A stretch of DNA of 64,000 nt from assembly GCA_012064415.1 (NCBI GenBank), contig SSNU01000075.1:745973-809972 (forward strand), in the 5' to 3' direction. The stretch comes from Gyrodactylus bullatarudis. Its lineage: Eukaryota > Platyhelminthes > Monogenea > Gyrodactylidea > Gyrodactylidae. The notes beneath the pieces are model-generated. The model had not been told where the DNA came from. It made no database searches and saw nothing but the letters and a program-made list of their open reading frames with translations. A program made the position numbers and the translations under genes. Positions 12,596 to 24,552 of the stretch are shown here, piece after piece. The first letter of the stretch is position 1. Each line of letters begins with the position of its first letter.

Positions 12596-13401
12596 TTAGT
12601 TATTCTCTTCTCCTTCGCCTTCTTCATCCTCACCGTCTTCGCCATCTTCATCCTCGTCATCATCATTCAAGTTGTCTTCATCTTCGTCATCATCATATTC
12701 GTCATCCTCTCCAAAGTTTCCAGTAAAGTATGGGATAGGACTAACCCACAATTCATCCTTGAATAGATCACCAATTTCATCGGTGGGACTATCAGAGTCG
12801 TCACAAAACCAACAGAAGAAACTCTGTGACATGTATTCTCTCTTCTCGCCGGCATTACTTAGCACAGTAGTCTTTGTAAGATCCTTACCGGGGAACCATT
12901 TAATGGGAGTTGATTTAACTGTAGCTTGACCATTGTCTTGTACGTGGAATTCTTTTTCAATGACTTTGTTCTCAAAATAAGGGTTCTCATTGAAAGTGAA
13001 AGTAATCTTGTAGCCAGATTTTATGTCAGGAAACTCTTGGACTTCAAGGTTTTTAAGATAAGACAAAACTTTGGTGTCTTCACCAACAAAAGTTGACTTG
13101 AAAGTAGGATGTTTCGAGAGGACGACCTGCCAGAAGTTGGGGATATTAGCAATTAGATCTGAGCGTTGATCAAATAACGGTTTTCTTAATTTGTTATAAC
13201 GTTGTTCTACCTCAAGGATCTCTCCACTTGCTTTTTCATTGAGCTTGTCTATCTCATTTTGTATATTTTCAAGTTTAATGACAACTTCGCCATTTTCTGA
13301 AATAATTAGAGATTTTAAATAGATGAAATTGATAAAAATCCTAAAGAGATTATCTTACCTTGATCGGAAGTGTTGTTAGGAACCTTAGCGGGAGTGGCCA
13401 T
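12596..13401 (-). CDS. SET: SET / TAF-I (nucleosome assembly family) histone chaperone
   Basis: SET/TAF-I binds histones and inhibits PP2A and histone acetylation in other animals. Two exons (13359-13401 and 12596-13296, 62-base intron) give 247 residues. An N-terminal helix with heptad-like spacing (about residues 18-60) serves dimerisation in this family. The NAP fold follows, with GYKITFTFNENPYFEN and IKWFPGKDLT. The protein ends in a long Asp/Glu tract (about the last 45 residues) typical of SET. The acidic tail creates long antisense open frames at 12530-12930, which are artefacts of the GAA/GAT repeats. Confidence 0.93.
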
Positions 13402-14153
13402 GATAATTTTTCAGTACTAAGCAAAATTTACAGGAAACAAGGAGAATGGAAAGTAGCTACTTAAAACAATTTCTGAGCAGATTTATTCAAAGTTGAAATG
13501 TTTAAGTAAAGTTTAATTTTGAATAATTTTCCAATTTGAAATTTAAAATTTAATGATACATGCATTACATGTTACTAGATTTATAATTTTATTCGTAAAT
13601 AACTATTCGTATAATCTTGAACTACCTTGGCTTATGTGAGCTTTTCCACTGTTGCTATTTATTAGAGAGTTTTGGTGTTTTTTTAGCTTACATTATATTC
13701 TTCTTTGACATTTACTATTTCTTTCATAATTTGTAAAATATTATTTTGAATGAATTCTCAACTTATATCATTTTTAAAGTATTACCACTTATGATGCTTT
13801 ATAAAATGTACATATGGCCCATATATATCTTTTTTTCTAATTTTTCAAATATAATTTTATAATCTACATTTTATTATTAAAGATTAAATTAATGGGAACT
13901 TTTCATCATAGAATAAAATCAGTAAAATAAATTCTCACACCTAGTGTCAAGGTATCAAATCTTATAACTTATTACTCATAAGGCATCAGTTGGTTAAATC
14001 TATTCCTTCACAAAATAAACTAACTTAGTTAATTTAACTAGTAGTAGTTAATAAATACTAAAAAGTAATTTGTGAAATAAAACGTCTAAAATATCGTCAG
14101 TTAAAATTAAATTCATTGAAATTTTTTAATAGTAAATTCAAATTCTAATAGGG
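13402..14153. other. AT-rich intergenic stretch
   Basis: Very AT-rich sequence between the SET gene and the Tctex-type light chain. I see no open frame, RNA gene or clear repeat. It must hold the SET promoter at its left edge and the light-chain promoter at its right edge. Confidence 0.5.
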
Positions 14154-14480
14154 ATGTTTGACTCTATGGATAATTCCGATATCCAATGCATCATCGAATC
14201 AATTATTAAGGAAGAAATTTCTTATTTTCCTGAAGACTCAAAATTAAAAGATTTCAGCGCCCTAATTGTCAATAGAATCAAATCATATTTGATGAAGAAT
14301 TATGTTCCGGAAAATTACAAAATTCTCGTGAATAACATCCTAATTGATGAATGCAATCAGGGTTTAATGTTTGCATGTAGGTCGTTGTGGGATTCTAAAA
14401 CTGATAAAGTAATCAATGTTGAATACAAACTCAAAGAAATGTTAGGCTTCTTCATTGTTTGTATTGTCAAAACCTATTGA
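14154..14480 (+). CDS. Tctex-1 type dynein light chain
   Basis: This intronless 108-residue protein consists almost entirely of a Tctex-1/DYNLT domain. Such proteins bind dynein intermediate chains as dimers and link cargo. The diagnostic C-terminal half reads KILVNNILIDECNQG, then ACRSLWDSKTDKVINVEY and the final hydrophobic strand GFFIVCIVKTY. The N-terminal helical region (IIESIIKEEI...IVNRIKSYLMK) also fits. I cannot decide between a DYNLT1/3 type and a TCTEX1D (ciliary) type. The AT-rich flanks carry no obvious TATA box. Confidence 0.82.
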   Translation: MFDSMDNSDIQCIIESIIKEEISYFPEDSKLKDFSALIVNRIKSYLMKNYVPENYKILVNNILIDECNQGLMFACRSLWDSKTDKVINVEYKLKEMLGFFIVCIVKTY

Positions 14481-15170
14481 TAAATAGAAATAAATTACTT
14501 CAAGTAATGTTTTTTTAATAAAGTTAATTTTGAACGTTTTTATTCATTTTATAATACAGATTAAAATATTAATATGTTCTTTGATTAACTTAATAAGCGT
14601 CATTTAATTAATAAAATCGTGATGAAATATCTGCTTGATCTTTCCAAGGTCTAATGAATCTATCTATCTCTTTAAGAATTTATTTCGGCTTCTTTCAAGT
14701 TTGTCTGTAAGCAATGTTCTTTAATACATGAAGCCATAAGGAACTCTATTTGGTGATAATTTATTGCTCAATTCCACTGTATTTCAAAACTACTATCTTT
14801 CTTGGGAGAGTTTACAATATTAACTCTCAAAAATCTGAAAAAGATAGAAGCTGATCAATAAATAAGAATAATCAATATGATTTTAGTGAAAATAATAATA
14901 ATTATTTTCATACATTATAAGATATTCACTTATAACTCTTAGAACTGCAGTTACTGTTGGCTTGAAACAGCAAAATTATAGTTATTTTTGAATATTGATG
15001 AATAATTTTAACCGAATTTAAGTTAATTACTATGGGCCTGGTGAGAAGCTATCTGATTGGATGTTATCAAGTTGCTTAATCTCATTGGTTTAATATATGC
15101 ACGATGTGTGACTATTTCTAACTGAGTAATTGAATGCATTTTTCAAAAGAAACTCGATCAAGCCTGACCA
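14481..15170. other. Intergenic stretch upstream of the FN3 gene
   Basis: No coding sequence is seen. Its last 150 bases are probably the FN3 gene promoter: an inverted CCAAT (CATTGGTTTA near 15084) and the TATA element reported separately. Confidence 0.4.
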
Positions 15171-15172
15171 CA

Positions 15173-15181
15173 TTATATAAA
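15173..15181 (+). promoter_or_regulatory. TATA box of the FN3 gene
   Basis: The sequence TTATATAAATA lies at about 15173-15183. Transcription would be expected to start about 30 bases downstream, near 15200-15210. That is also where the copied segment found at 24553 begins. The ATG overlapping the TATA element (15183) would therefore be upstream of the transcript. Confidence 0.4.
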
Positions 15182-15200
15182 TATGAAGAATTTTTCATCT

Positions 15201-18200
15201 TTAATTATCATGTAAGTTTTGATAAAGACCTGTTGTGGCTGACTTAGTCAAAATTTACTTCAGAACGATTTTTAAGAAAGTAGTGAGATCAATGTAACAT
15301 ATTCTGAATTGACTAACACGTGGGACAAATGATGGAACATCAAAACTATTTAAGCAAATAATCAAAAAAAATATTTCCTTACAGCTTCCGCTCAATGTGA
15401 GTAATGCTTACTTTACCAAAAATTTCATATAAACCCTTGAAATTTATTTTTAAACTTTTTATTTCAGTATCAAGGATAACCGAGGTCTATGTCAAGTCAG
15501 AAGTACCCGGGTCAATGTTCTATACATGGAAAGCAGCTCCACAAGCTGAAGCTGTTGAAGGTTATGAAGTGGCAGTGTTTGATACCATCAAAAGATTCCC
15601 ATCCAATACGACTGAAGTTGTAATATCCTGTTCTGTCCCATGTTCAGAGTACTCAATCAAGGTTAGATCCTACAAGGATCATTTGATTGGCGAGTATTCG
15701 CCAGTCCTGAAAGCCATGACACTGCCCGATGGTAAGTTTGAGAAACAGTGCTCTGTCTTGCTTTAACCCGTGTTTATTTCTCAGCGCCAAATCCAGTTAC
15801 AGCGGTAGCTCCAAGTCTAGGTGATGATGGAACCTATATCGATGTATCTATTATTGATACTAGCGCTAAGCCAACATGCACCCCTTGGGAATATGATGTG
15901 AATATCTATCAGGAAGGAATATTGATTCGCAGCATGAAAGCCCACACTCAAGATTGTAAGTCTTTAATGGTTGAAAACTGTTTGAATTTAAAGTTTACTC
16001 TGGTTATTTCCAGTTACGATATCTGGTCTCACTGTTTCGACCAGTTACACTATTGGAGTTGCGGTTTCATATCCCAAAGTCAATCTGAAATCTGAAGAGG
16101 TTGTATCTAACAGCATTACTACCTCTTCGATTGGTAAGCATAAAAATTTTTATTTATGAAAATGAGGGAATTAGTTTCTTTGTACTTCCAGCTGCTGTGT
16201 TTTCTGGCGTGCCAACCAACCTGTCCTTAACTGAACAAAGCGGAATATATACTTTACAATGGAATTCACTAGCAGGTGCAGTAACCTATAACGTAAAATT
16301 GAATGGTGTCGACTACAGGACCGGGTTGACGACAACATCAACAACACTCCAGAATATTGAGGACTGCAAAGAGTACTATTTCACCGTGGTTGGAGTGGAC
16401 GCAAACTCTATGAAGAGTGCCGATTCCGAACCCCTCAATGGCAATAGAGTCTATGATTGTGAGTAATTGTTGATGGAACTAAGCTTTTGTTATTTTATTT
16501 ATTATTTTTATCAAGATCCCGAATCTGTTGGCTCCGAAGTTGATGTGTTAGACGCAAACACAGCAATTGTTCGTGTTGTTGATGGCGTCAAGAGGCCTCA
16601 ATGTGGTAAATACCTGTACAGAGTAACCAATGGCCAGAACACAGTTGACTCATATTCTAAGAACATCTATTTGAATGGGCTAACTGCTGGTACTGAATAT
16701 ACAATCACCGTCAAAGTTATTGAAGAAAATTCCAGCTTGGAAAGCGATGCCAGCACAGCTGTATCTTTTACCACATCTACCGTTGGTGAGTCGATTACTT
16801 CCGTCTTCTAAAATCTGTATTATGTATGTTTTTCAATCCACAGCGTTGCCAACTCCATCGACACCCACTATCGATGATGCTGAATTCAACGATTATGATC
16901 AATTAATAATTACATGGTCGGATGGAGCAGCTGTAAGCGGTGTTGTTATCAAGGAGTATTACGTTGAGATCAGTGATGATGATGGCTTAATAGAAGTAGT
17001 CAAAACATCAGCAAAAACTTTATACTACCAAATAGAGAGGTGCAAGACTTATTATGCCAAAATTGCTGCACTATCAGAAGATAATAAACTTAGTCCTTTC
17101 ACGGCTACTAGAAATTGTGGAATGAAAAGACCAAGTATGTTAAACTGAGTAAATTTCGAAAACTTTGAAAACTCCTTTTGTCTAAAATCTAAAGATTTCT
17201 TGAAATTTTAAGATCCTTGCGATTAATCTTCATTACTATAATAAAGATTTCTTCATTCTTTTTCCGATCTGGATTTAAAGGGTTAAAAAACACCTAGTCT
17301 ACCTGTAAGCAACAACATGTCTGACAAGCATATACAGTTACCATGAAAAAAAACTATATGAAGAACTTATTCACTAAGTATTAATTTTAATTTATTTTCA
17401 GACAATTAACCTACTAGCAAAGTGTGGTCACTGGTTATTACTATATCCATATGAACTCTAACTTGACGTAGATTGTCTTCACACACCTAAATGTTAGAAA
17501 TTTGGATGAGCAAGTGTCAATTCCATAAGAGAGTCAAATAATATTCAACTCACGTTGGCAGATTTAGACGCGTTTCGTTCTTATTAGGACTTGTAGATCT
17601 CTAACGTTGTGAGGCACTGATATAGTAATAACCAGTGACCAAATTTTGAGTAGGTTAATTCTGTAAAAACATTAATTTATTTTTTGTTTTTGAAAATAAT
17701 TATAGTACCTGGACCTGTTAAAAGTGTCAGCCTGACGCAAAATAATGCAAGCCTTGTTGTCACCGTCGTTCTATCAGACAGTGTCACTTGTAGTCCCACA
17801 AGTTTGAAGATTGATCTGTATGTTCAAAGAAAGAAGTTGGTTTCTGTTGAAACGAACTTTGGACAGGGTCTTACACATACTTTTACAAATAATTTGATGA
17901 CTGGACTAACTTATGTAGCCTATGTAAGACAAATCGATGACGACACCTCTTTAAAAGGTCCAGAAGTTATCTCGGAAGAAGTTGAATTCAACAACGGACC
18001 AGGTAAGTTGAAAAATAATATAATTTATCGGTGAAATGCTCCATACGGTTTGGTTTGAAATCCAATTAGTCAAAAATCATACATCGAATTTACTTTATAC
18101 TTACAGCCTTGGATGCACCAACTAACTTGACCATCACAAGTAAATCTGAAACTAGTCTTGGAGTGAGCTGGACTGCAGTCACTGGAGCAACAGGATATGA

Positions 18201-21200
18201 TGTCACATACTTTGCTGGTGATCTCAATCCGATCATATTATCTACAAACACGCCAACTATTACGCTATCGAATCTGGTAGCTTGCAGTTACTATCAGATC
18301 TATGTACAGGCTAAAACGAGCACATCAATCAGTCCATATTCTGACGTATTGAAAGATGGTACCAACTCTGAAAGTAAGCGGAGTTGCTACGTACGTGTAT
18401 TCAGATTGTTCAATGATTAATGTATTTATCGATTACAGCATCATTGAGACCTGTAACATCTGTGTTTATATACAACACGGGTGTAAAAAAAATAGATTGG
18501 CATATCATCGATGCGCCAAGAACCTGTACCCAAGTTACTTATCAAGGCCAATTCGTTGATGGTAATACTTTACCAGAGGGTAATCCTGTTACGTCTCAAT
18601 CTGGTTCTTGGCCGGCTACTTATGGTGGATCAGGCTATTTTCTTAATGCAAAAGTCGTAGATATTACAAATCCGAATAATGTCAGTGCTGGTGTTTTGTC
18701 AAATTATGTTGTTTCACTTATTGGAGGTTCAGTAAGTGAGTGATTCCTTGAAACTTCATTTTAAAACTTGAATTTCGACTTTGCGATCAATAATGATTAG
18801 TGATCGCTAGATCCTCAAAAAATAATTTTTAAAGATTTCTTACATGAACTAGTTAAAAGTAAAGCAAATAAAATTTTTAAGAACCAATTAATGTTAAGAT
18901 TAAACTATCGGGATTAAAATATCGCGATAATTTCAAAATTATTATCATAGAGGTTATTTTTAACCTTAGCAAATTGTTAAACTATGAAAATCATCTCTTT
19001 ACCCCAAAAAATTGTGCATTGGGAACAGAGGGAATGACTGGTTAATATAAGCATTTTAATAATTTTTGAGGCTCTGATCACTGATCACTAGGGCGGTCAA
19101 AATGCTATCTTTGATATGTTGCTAGAATTTTCATGAGAACTATGAAATTAACATTCCTGAGCATCAAGGAGAATAATAATCCTTACGAAAATAATTTTGC
19201 TATTTTTCTGCTATTCAAAATCGAATGCTATTTATCGTCAGATAAATGGTTGCTTCAAACGTCTCAATCTCGTTCTGAAGGTTTTGATTGTCCAAAAAAT
19301 TTAAACTTTTTTTGGTAATTTTTCTATAAATAACTTTTCACGCTGATTCAAATGGTGTATTTTTTTTTCCTCAAAATGCAAGGAGAAAAGTTATGGCACT
19401 TCAAAGTTTTAATGAGCACTTATGAGTCATAACTTATGACTAGGGCCTCAAAAAGCCTAAAAATGACTTTTCAATTGTACAGCACTATATTATGTAATAC
19501 CATTTCACATCTTTCTTGTTACGTTATACCTATTGAATATGATTTTTTAAACGACTTTTTTTACCTTTTTCATTGTTAAAAGCCTAAAAAGCCTAAAAGA
19601 CTATTATAAATGACTATTTCTACATTTGACTATCTCTCACATTCTATCTCTACTCCTATTGGTCCTCGTCAAGTTTACCAAGTGATGGACCAATCATAAA
19701 GAAGATATCAATACCAACCGATTTTCTAATTTTTTTGCCATTTGATTCATATTGATTAAAATGTCACATCAAGCACAAACATTATAGAAAAGCCCTGAAG
19801 TACCGCGAAACGTTCTTTGATGAATTTACCGTGACTAAAGATGAAATATTCTTCTGAAAACTGTCTTAAAATCATCAATCAATCTTGACTGAATTCACTT
19901 ATGAGTAGTATAATGTTTATGGAAAAATTATAATAGACTATTTTGGGCTTTTAAAGAAACAGACTATTTTCGTAGGCGCCTAAAATCTAATTTTAGTAGA
20001 CTTTTTTTGGGGCCCTAGTCATGAGTCATGACTCATGACTCAATTTACATGATCAGATAGTAGTTCAACTCATGTTGATTTGTAATACCTTATATTAAAG
20101 GTAGAAAGATTCTCTTTAATATATATTTAGGGTTGAAAAGTTATTTAGAAATTTTTTTTTGTAGTTTTAAGTGGATCCAAAAGATATAACATAAGAAGAA
20201 ATAGGGAAGATTTTCTCCTTCACCCACACATCTGTGCTGTGTGATCCCCTGGGTTCTTGTATAAAACAGAGAAATTAGAAATCGAAGCAGCCTAGTTTTC
20301 GTTTTTTAGATGTCTGGTCACCGCAGTATCTTTATTGAAGTGACCATGACATCTTGTTGACAACTTCCTAATTGTACGTCCTATATACGAAGCACCACAG
20401 TCACACTGAAATTTGTAGATCAATAGTCTTTTCTTGAGGGTCGAGTAAATCCTTATGGATTAAACTGAATAATCTTTGAGTTTTAAATACAATTATCATA
20501 ATCTTGATCGATGAGATTGTTTAGTTTTCTCCTAACATCATTACTAAAACCATCCCCATTGAAGTTCAGTTTCCTGAGCATTTTTGTTTTCTCGCCTTCC
20601 TCTGTATTGACAACTTCATCTCCAACCAAAGGCTGATTGATGAAATTGTCCACAAATTTGGCTGGATAACCATTTTCCATTAAACAAAACTTCGCCGTCT
20701 CTATTTCATTTGGTATTTCTTCCTTCGTATTCCCCAGACCAATTACTAAGCCAAGTTTTAACTGGACTAAAACTGGCATAATGGAGATATTTGCCATTGT
20801 CAGTCTTTTTATTAAAAATGTTTCTTAGACTTTTTAAATAATTTACTTTGAAGCAGTATATATGCTACAGAAATGCTCTATGTTTTAAAAATTCTGCTAT
20901 TTTTTCTGAAAAAAAAGTTATTTTGTGACCGCCCTAGTGATAAAAAAAAGCGCCAAAAAGCTCCAATGATCTAAGAATATTACGATTAAATAGTTTTTAT
21001 TTTTTCTTCTAAAATTTAAGCACCTCCGTGTAAGCAATGAAATTTAATTAAACTTCAATTCTATTCCTGTGATTCACAACTGTTCTTTCAGCAACCAATA
21101 CTGTCTATTTAGAAGTTAATGTTAACGATATCAAGGGAAATCCCGTGATGTTCAATTCTGATTTCTACATAAAAACATCGAGTGCCTATCAAAAGTTGGA

Positions 21201-21790
21201 AAAAGATACCTGCAACGGAGTAAGATACAAACAAATCTGTTGTAGGGATTTTTGAGGTTTCATATTTTGACCAATCAAAGAACTGCTACACATTCATGAT
21301 CATACTCTTTCTTTAAAACAGTTTTATTGGTTTATTATGTACGGATAAATTCTAATCAACTCATACATATAATTTATGACTGATTTGAAAATAAGCCTAT
21401 CTTCAGTTCATCAGTATCACTCAAATAGTGAAACAGTCTATTCTAGCAGAAGAAAGAATAATCTCTAATACTCTAGAGATCTGCATAACAATACCTTTTA
21501 ATCTGCTAAATTTTTGATTTTATTCCTATTCTATTTCGTTAAAATTTAAATTTCAGCTTACACTGATCTCCAATCTGGGTGGATCATTTGTCTGGTCATG
21601 TAAAGTAACCAGCTTTGAACAAGGACCCCTGAAAGTTTATGTCACATTGAAAATTGAGAGTCAAACTGCGACATCCTCTGATTACGTAGAAAAATTGATG
21701 ACTGGCATGAAGAAGCTGAGTCCAGGAGCCATTATTGACTACAACTTTGTACTTTCTTCCAATGATGTCACAGTTGATAGCTTCATATAG
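15201..21790 (+). CDS. Secreted multi-domain fibronectin type III protein
   Basis: Exons: 15468-15731, 15785-15955, 16014-16133, 16192-16458, 16516-16785, 16844-17134, 17706-18002, 18107-18373, 18439-18735, 21092-21219, 21557-21790. Nearly every junction is phase 1, and most exons encode one FN3-like domain, so about eight domains are seen. Typical strand patterns include LTISSKS-type B strands, W in TLQWNSLAGAVTYNVKL and LGVSWTAVTGATGYDV, and late YT/YY motifs (EYTITVKV, YYQIYVQA). The last two exons encode a different region of about 120 residues ending VTVDSFI with no membrane anchor. The 5' end is unresolved: either spliced via a possible 12-base micro-exon at 15385-15396, or starting at ATG 15404, which gives a hydrophobic leader. 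Extracellular location is inferred. The function is unknown. Confidence 0.8.
17410..17654. mobile_element. piggyBac-type MITE in an FN3 gene intron
   Basis: A 245-base element is flanked by TTAA on both sides (17406-17409 and 17655-17658). Its ends are inverted repeats beginning CCTAC and sharing GTCACTGGTTATTACTATATC. TTAA target duplication and CCY ends are typical of piggyBac-derived MITEs. No coding capacity. It is the only sizeable repeat in this 571-base intron. Confidence 0.75.
19441..20017. mobile_element. hAT-like element nested in the 19089-20936 element
   Basis: The ends read TAGGGCCTCAAAAAGCC and, inverted, TAGGGCCCCAAAAAAAG. They resemble those of the element at 22247-22651, which has a clean 8-base target duplication. 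The flanks here (CTTATGAC and GTCATGAG) are nearly palindromic and not identical. No transposase is seen. Confidence 0.5.
20290..20797 (-). pseudogene. Penelope-like retroelement fragment (RT tail plus GIY-YIG)
   Basis: On the minus strand the stretch from 20797 encodes a piece typical of the region after the reverse transcriptase (CLMENGYPAKFV, then LNFNGDGFSNDVRRKLN). Further down, in another frame, YKFQCDCGASYIGRTIRKL marks a GIY-YIG endonuclease, followed by STRCHGHF. Frame breaks and a stop after HLKNEN show decay. GIY-YIG after the RT is the hallmark of Penelope-like elements. Confidence 0.7.
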
Positions 21791-22246
21791 ACCCATTAGT
21801 TCATATGATGGACATGTTTTCTTTAAATTTGACTCGTCAATAATAATATTATGTTATAACTATTATTAATCGTAATTGAATAGAAAAATTTATGTTATCA
21901 ACAAGTCTAATTATGTTTTTTTGTAAAAAAGTTGATTTCACTTGCAATGCAGCTAACTTTTTCCTGAAACCTCTTCAAGACATATTCCGGTTGCGCGGCA
22001 TCTCCTTCACCTACTAATTGGACCCTTGGTTCTTTACTAACTCAAAAATTGCAAAGGTTTAAAAAAAGGCTATTTTGTTTTGAAAAATCGCAACAAAGGC
22101 ATTCTCTATTTAATTTTTTTCAGAAATTTTTTCATATTATAAACATTCAACTCTCTCTTATAAGCGGATTATGTCAATAGTCAGAGAAAAAAATAGCAAA
22201 AGGCTCACACAGACACTGTCTAATAAAGAGTCACTTAAGTGATAAC

Positions 22247-22651
22247 TAGAGCCTCAAAAATGCATATAAAGTATATTTTAAATTTGAGGTATACTTTCTA
22301 ACAGATTGTGATATTTAAGATTGCACTGAATGTGTCATATATTTTGTTTTGCGTTTATTAAAAGAGCATATATAATAGCCTATTCCATGTATATTTTATT
22401 GAATTAACCAATTAGGAATACTTATTTAGGATCGTTCTTACTAAGACAATGACGTGATATTTCAAATGCTACCTTAGGTTATTTCAACATATCTCAAAAT
22501 TAAAATTTATTTGTTTGAATATTTATTCGAAGAAAATGCATTTTTTCAAAATAACTTACAAGTAGTATGAGTTTTTATAAAGAAAATCAATAGAGCAATA
22601 TTTTATGCGTATGTAAATGACGATTTTTAGGTCATATTTCTTGAGACCCTA
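22247..22651. mobile_element. hAT-type MITE with 8-base target duplication
   Basis: A 405-base non-coding element. The left end TAGAGCCTCAA and right end TTGAGACCCTA are inverted repeats. GTGATAAC flanks it on both sides (22239-22246 and 22652-22659). An 8-base duplication is the hAT signature. It lies 3' of the FN3 gene. Confidence 0.7.
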
Positions 22652-22703
22652 GTGATAACTTATTTCTTATCAAGTAGAAGAGTAAGGAAAAAATCGCAAA
22701 TTT

Positions 22704-23027
22704 TTATATTTTACGAATAAGAAATAGGACACAAGCAATATGTACATCAAAAATCGCAAATTTACTGCTTTCACTGATCAGGTAAGTGAAGAGACTTAAC
22801 AAAGGAAGTTCATATTTATATTTGAATATTCCAAGATCTCGAATGAAGTCAAATAAGATATTATATACGATGAAATTATTGGAATCAGCGTAAAATTTTA
22901 TATTTTGGCGAAAACTTTTGGAAGACTTAACTTTGTTAAAAAATTCTTCGTATCTTGCATCATTGAAGCGTAAAGAATTGAATCTCTTGGGGAGTGCTGA
23001 GAGGGAAGCGTTGAACTTTTCTTGCAT
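22704..23027 (-). CDS. Hypothetical 107-residue open frame
   Basis: An open frame starting MQEKFNASLSALPKRF, with basic, hydrophobic and aromatic residues and a hydrophobic C-terminus (HIACVLFLIRKI). I recognise no family. It has no visible promoter or introns and sits between transposon remains, so it may be part of a mobile element or a chance frame. Confidence 0.2.
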   Translation of the reverse strand: MQEKFNASLSALPKRFNSLRFNDARYEEFFNKVKSSKSFRQNIKFYADSNNFIVYNILFDFIRDLGIFKYKYELPLLSLFTYLISESSKFAIFDVHIACVLFLIRKI

Positions 23028-23436
23028 GTTTAGGAATTATGTCGTACAAATAAAGGTCTTGACTACAATACTTTTAGAAGAAATCTTATTGGTTAATAAT
23101 ATTGATTCTACAATAAAAGATAGACGTCATAATAGGTCTGATGAGTATTGACATTCTCAGTTTTTCAGATTTCGAGTGCAAAACACTCGAACTTAAATTT
23201 GACTTCTGTTTAGGTTCAAGTGTTATCAGATCAACAAAAAATTTTTTTAAAATCAATCAAGCAGAAAAAAATTCATGTAATATTTACGTTGTACTATATC
23301 TTGGGATATTTTCATCAAGAGTTATCACAAGAATAATTTTACAATTTTGAAATAAACATAAAGATATATAAATAAGCATTGCATTATTTATTACTTTATT
23401 TAGTCATATAAGGGGGAAATAAATTAAATTAATAAA

Positions 23437-24037
23437 ATGGTCAATGTGGAAACTCAGTTTCTAACCAACCTGAAAAGAAATCTGCTAAGAGGTTTTTTAG
23501 TGTACAGTGAATTGACTAAATCTAACGAGGATAGAATAGGAGGAAATGGACACGTTGTTGATATCGATGAAACTAAGATTTCTAAAGTACAACATGGGTC
23601 GAATTCTCAGAAACGAATGGCTTATTGGAGCTTTTGATAGAGAGACAAGAAAAGTAAAACTTGCTATCGTCACTCGTAGAGATCAGCAAACAATTAATAA
23701 ATTCCTAGACGAAGATATAGTACCTGGATCAACACTTGTTTCAGATGAATGTAGAGGTTACTCAGAATGGGCAACAGCTGGTTTCTGGCACATAACAATA
23801 AACCATAGTATGTACTACGTTAATCCTATGGAGCCGTCCATACGCACGAACACAATTGAAAGATTTTGGAGAACGCTCAAAGAAAAAATCCTCAAAGGTA
23901 TTTCTATTTGTAGGAGTGCAGCTAGAGTAGAAATTTTTCAATACCTTCATAATAATTCTATTTTTGGCGGGACTCCAATTTTCAATCATTTGATGCTTCT
24001 CATGTTCCGATACAAGGATGTTCCCATGAACGTTTGA
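23437..24037 (+). pseudogene. Merlin (ISXO2/IS1595-type) transposase remnant
   Basis: The DDE core of a Merlin transposase is visible in two frames. Frame one, from 23437, reaches VVDIDETKISK with the first Asp. A one-base shift near 23590-23600 moves the homology to the frame of GAFDRETRKVKLAIVTRRDQ. Then come GSTLVSDECRGYSEW with the second Asp, the INHSMYYVNP block and NTIERFWRTLKEKI with the third acidic residue. The N-terminal zinc-binding part is missing. It is therefore a truncated, frameshifted copy. Terminal repeats could not be assigned. Confidence 0.82.
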
Positions 24038-24552
24038 TTTCAAGCAGATGATTTTAACAACAATGTAGATTTAGATGATAGCCTCTTTAACATTTAATTT
24101 GTTTAATAAAATTATTATTTTTAAAAGTCAATTTTAGTTATAATTCAAACTCAATTAATTAATGGGAAAACCATAAAAATTTCCAGCCAAAATTATAATT
24201 TAATTAATCAAAACAAAGGAGTTTATCCTGAACCTCATCCGAAGTATGAACTTGTACGAAAATAAAGAGAATTTGGTGTATTAAAGGTGTATTCTAATAA
24301 ACTACTGATCCCCCTTGAGTTATTTCAGGGTTTTACACGTAAAAATTATTCGCTCAAATCTCATTGGTTATAGCATTCACCCCCCCCCTCTAAAACAGAA
24401 AATTTGCGCTGAACTTCTATCGAGGTGTTACCATAATTTTTAAGATATATACATTTTATGTAATTTTAATTTAACTAGGAAAAGTGTCGGTTTCATAAGC
24501 TCAAAAATGTCGAAATTTAGGATAAAAATGTCGAAAAAATTTTTTTATCAGC

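Larger units (their letters stand above)
19089..20936. mobile_element. Inverted-repeat element with TAGGGCGGTCA ends
   Basis: The left end TAGGGCGGTCAAAATGCTAT is matched in inverse at 20926-20936 (TGACCGCCCTA). The first 80 bases also match, in inverse, the right half of a 142-base relative at 41656-41797. Flanking 8-mers are not identical, so target-site length is uncertain; TA is possible. It carries two nested insertions. Confidence 0.65.
18736..21091. other. 2.36-kb intron of the FN3 gene with nested transposons
   Basis: This intron is 20-40 times longer than its neighbours because of insertions. An outer inverted-repeat element (19089-20936) contains an inner hAT-like element (19441-20017) and a Penelope-like fragment (about 20290-20797, minus strand). 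The remaining flanks show nothing. Confidence 0.7.

Noticed and set aside
12530..12929. Plus-strand open frames opposite the SET gene (hydrophobic and poly-Ser runs)
   Set aside because: They are the antisense of the GAA/GAT repeats that encode the acidic tail of SET.
15183..15211. ATG at 15183 as the start of the FN3 protein
   Set aside because: It overlaps the TATA element, so it should lie upstream of the transcript, and its donor gives the wrong phase with every downstream exon tried.
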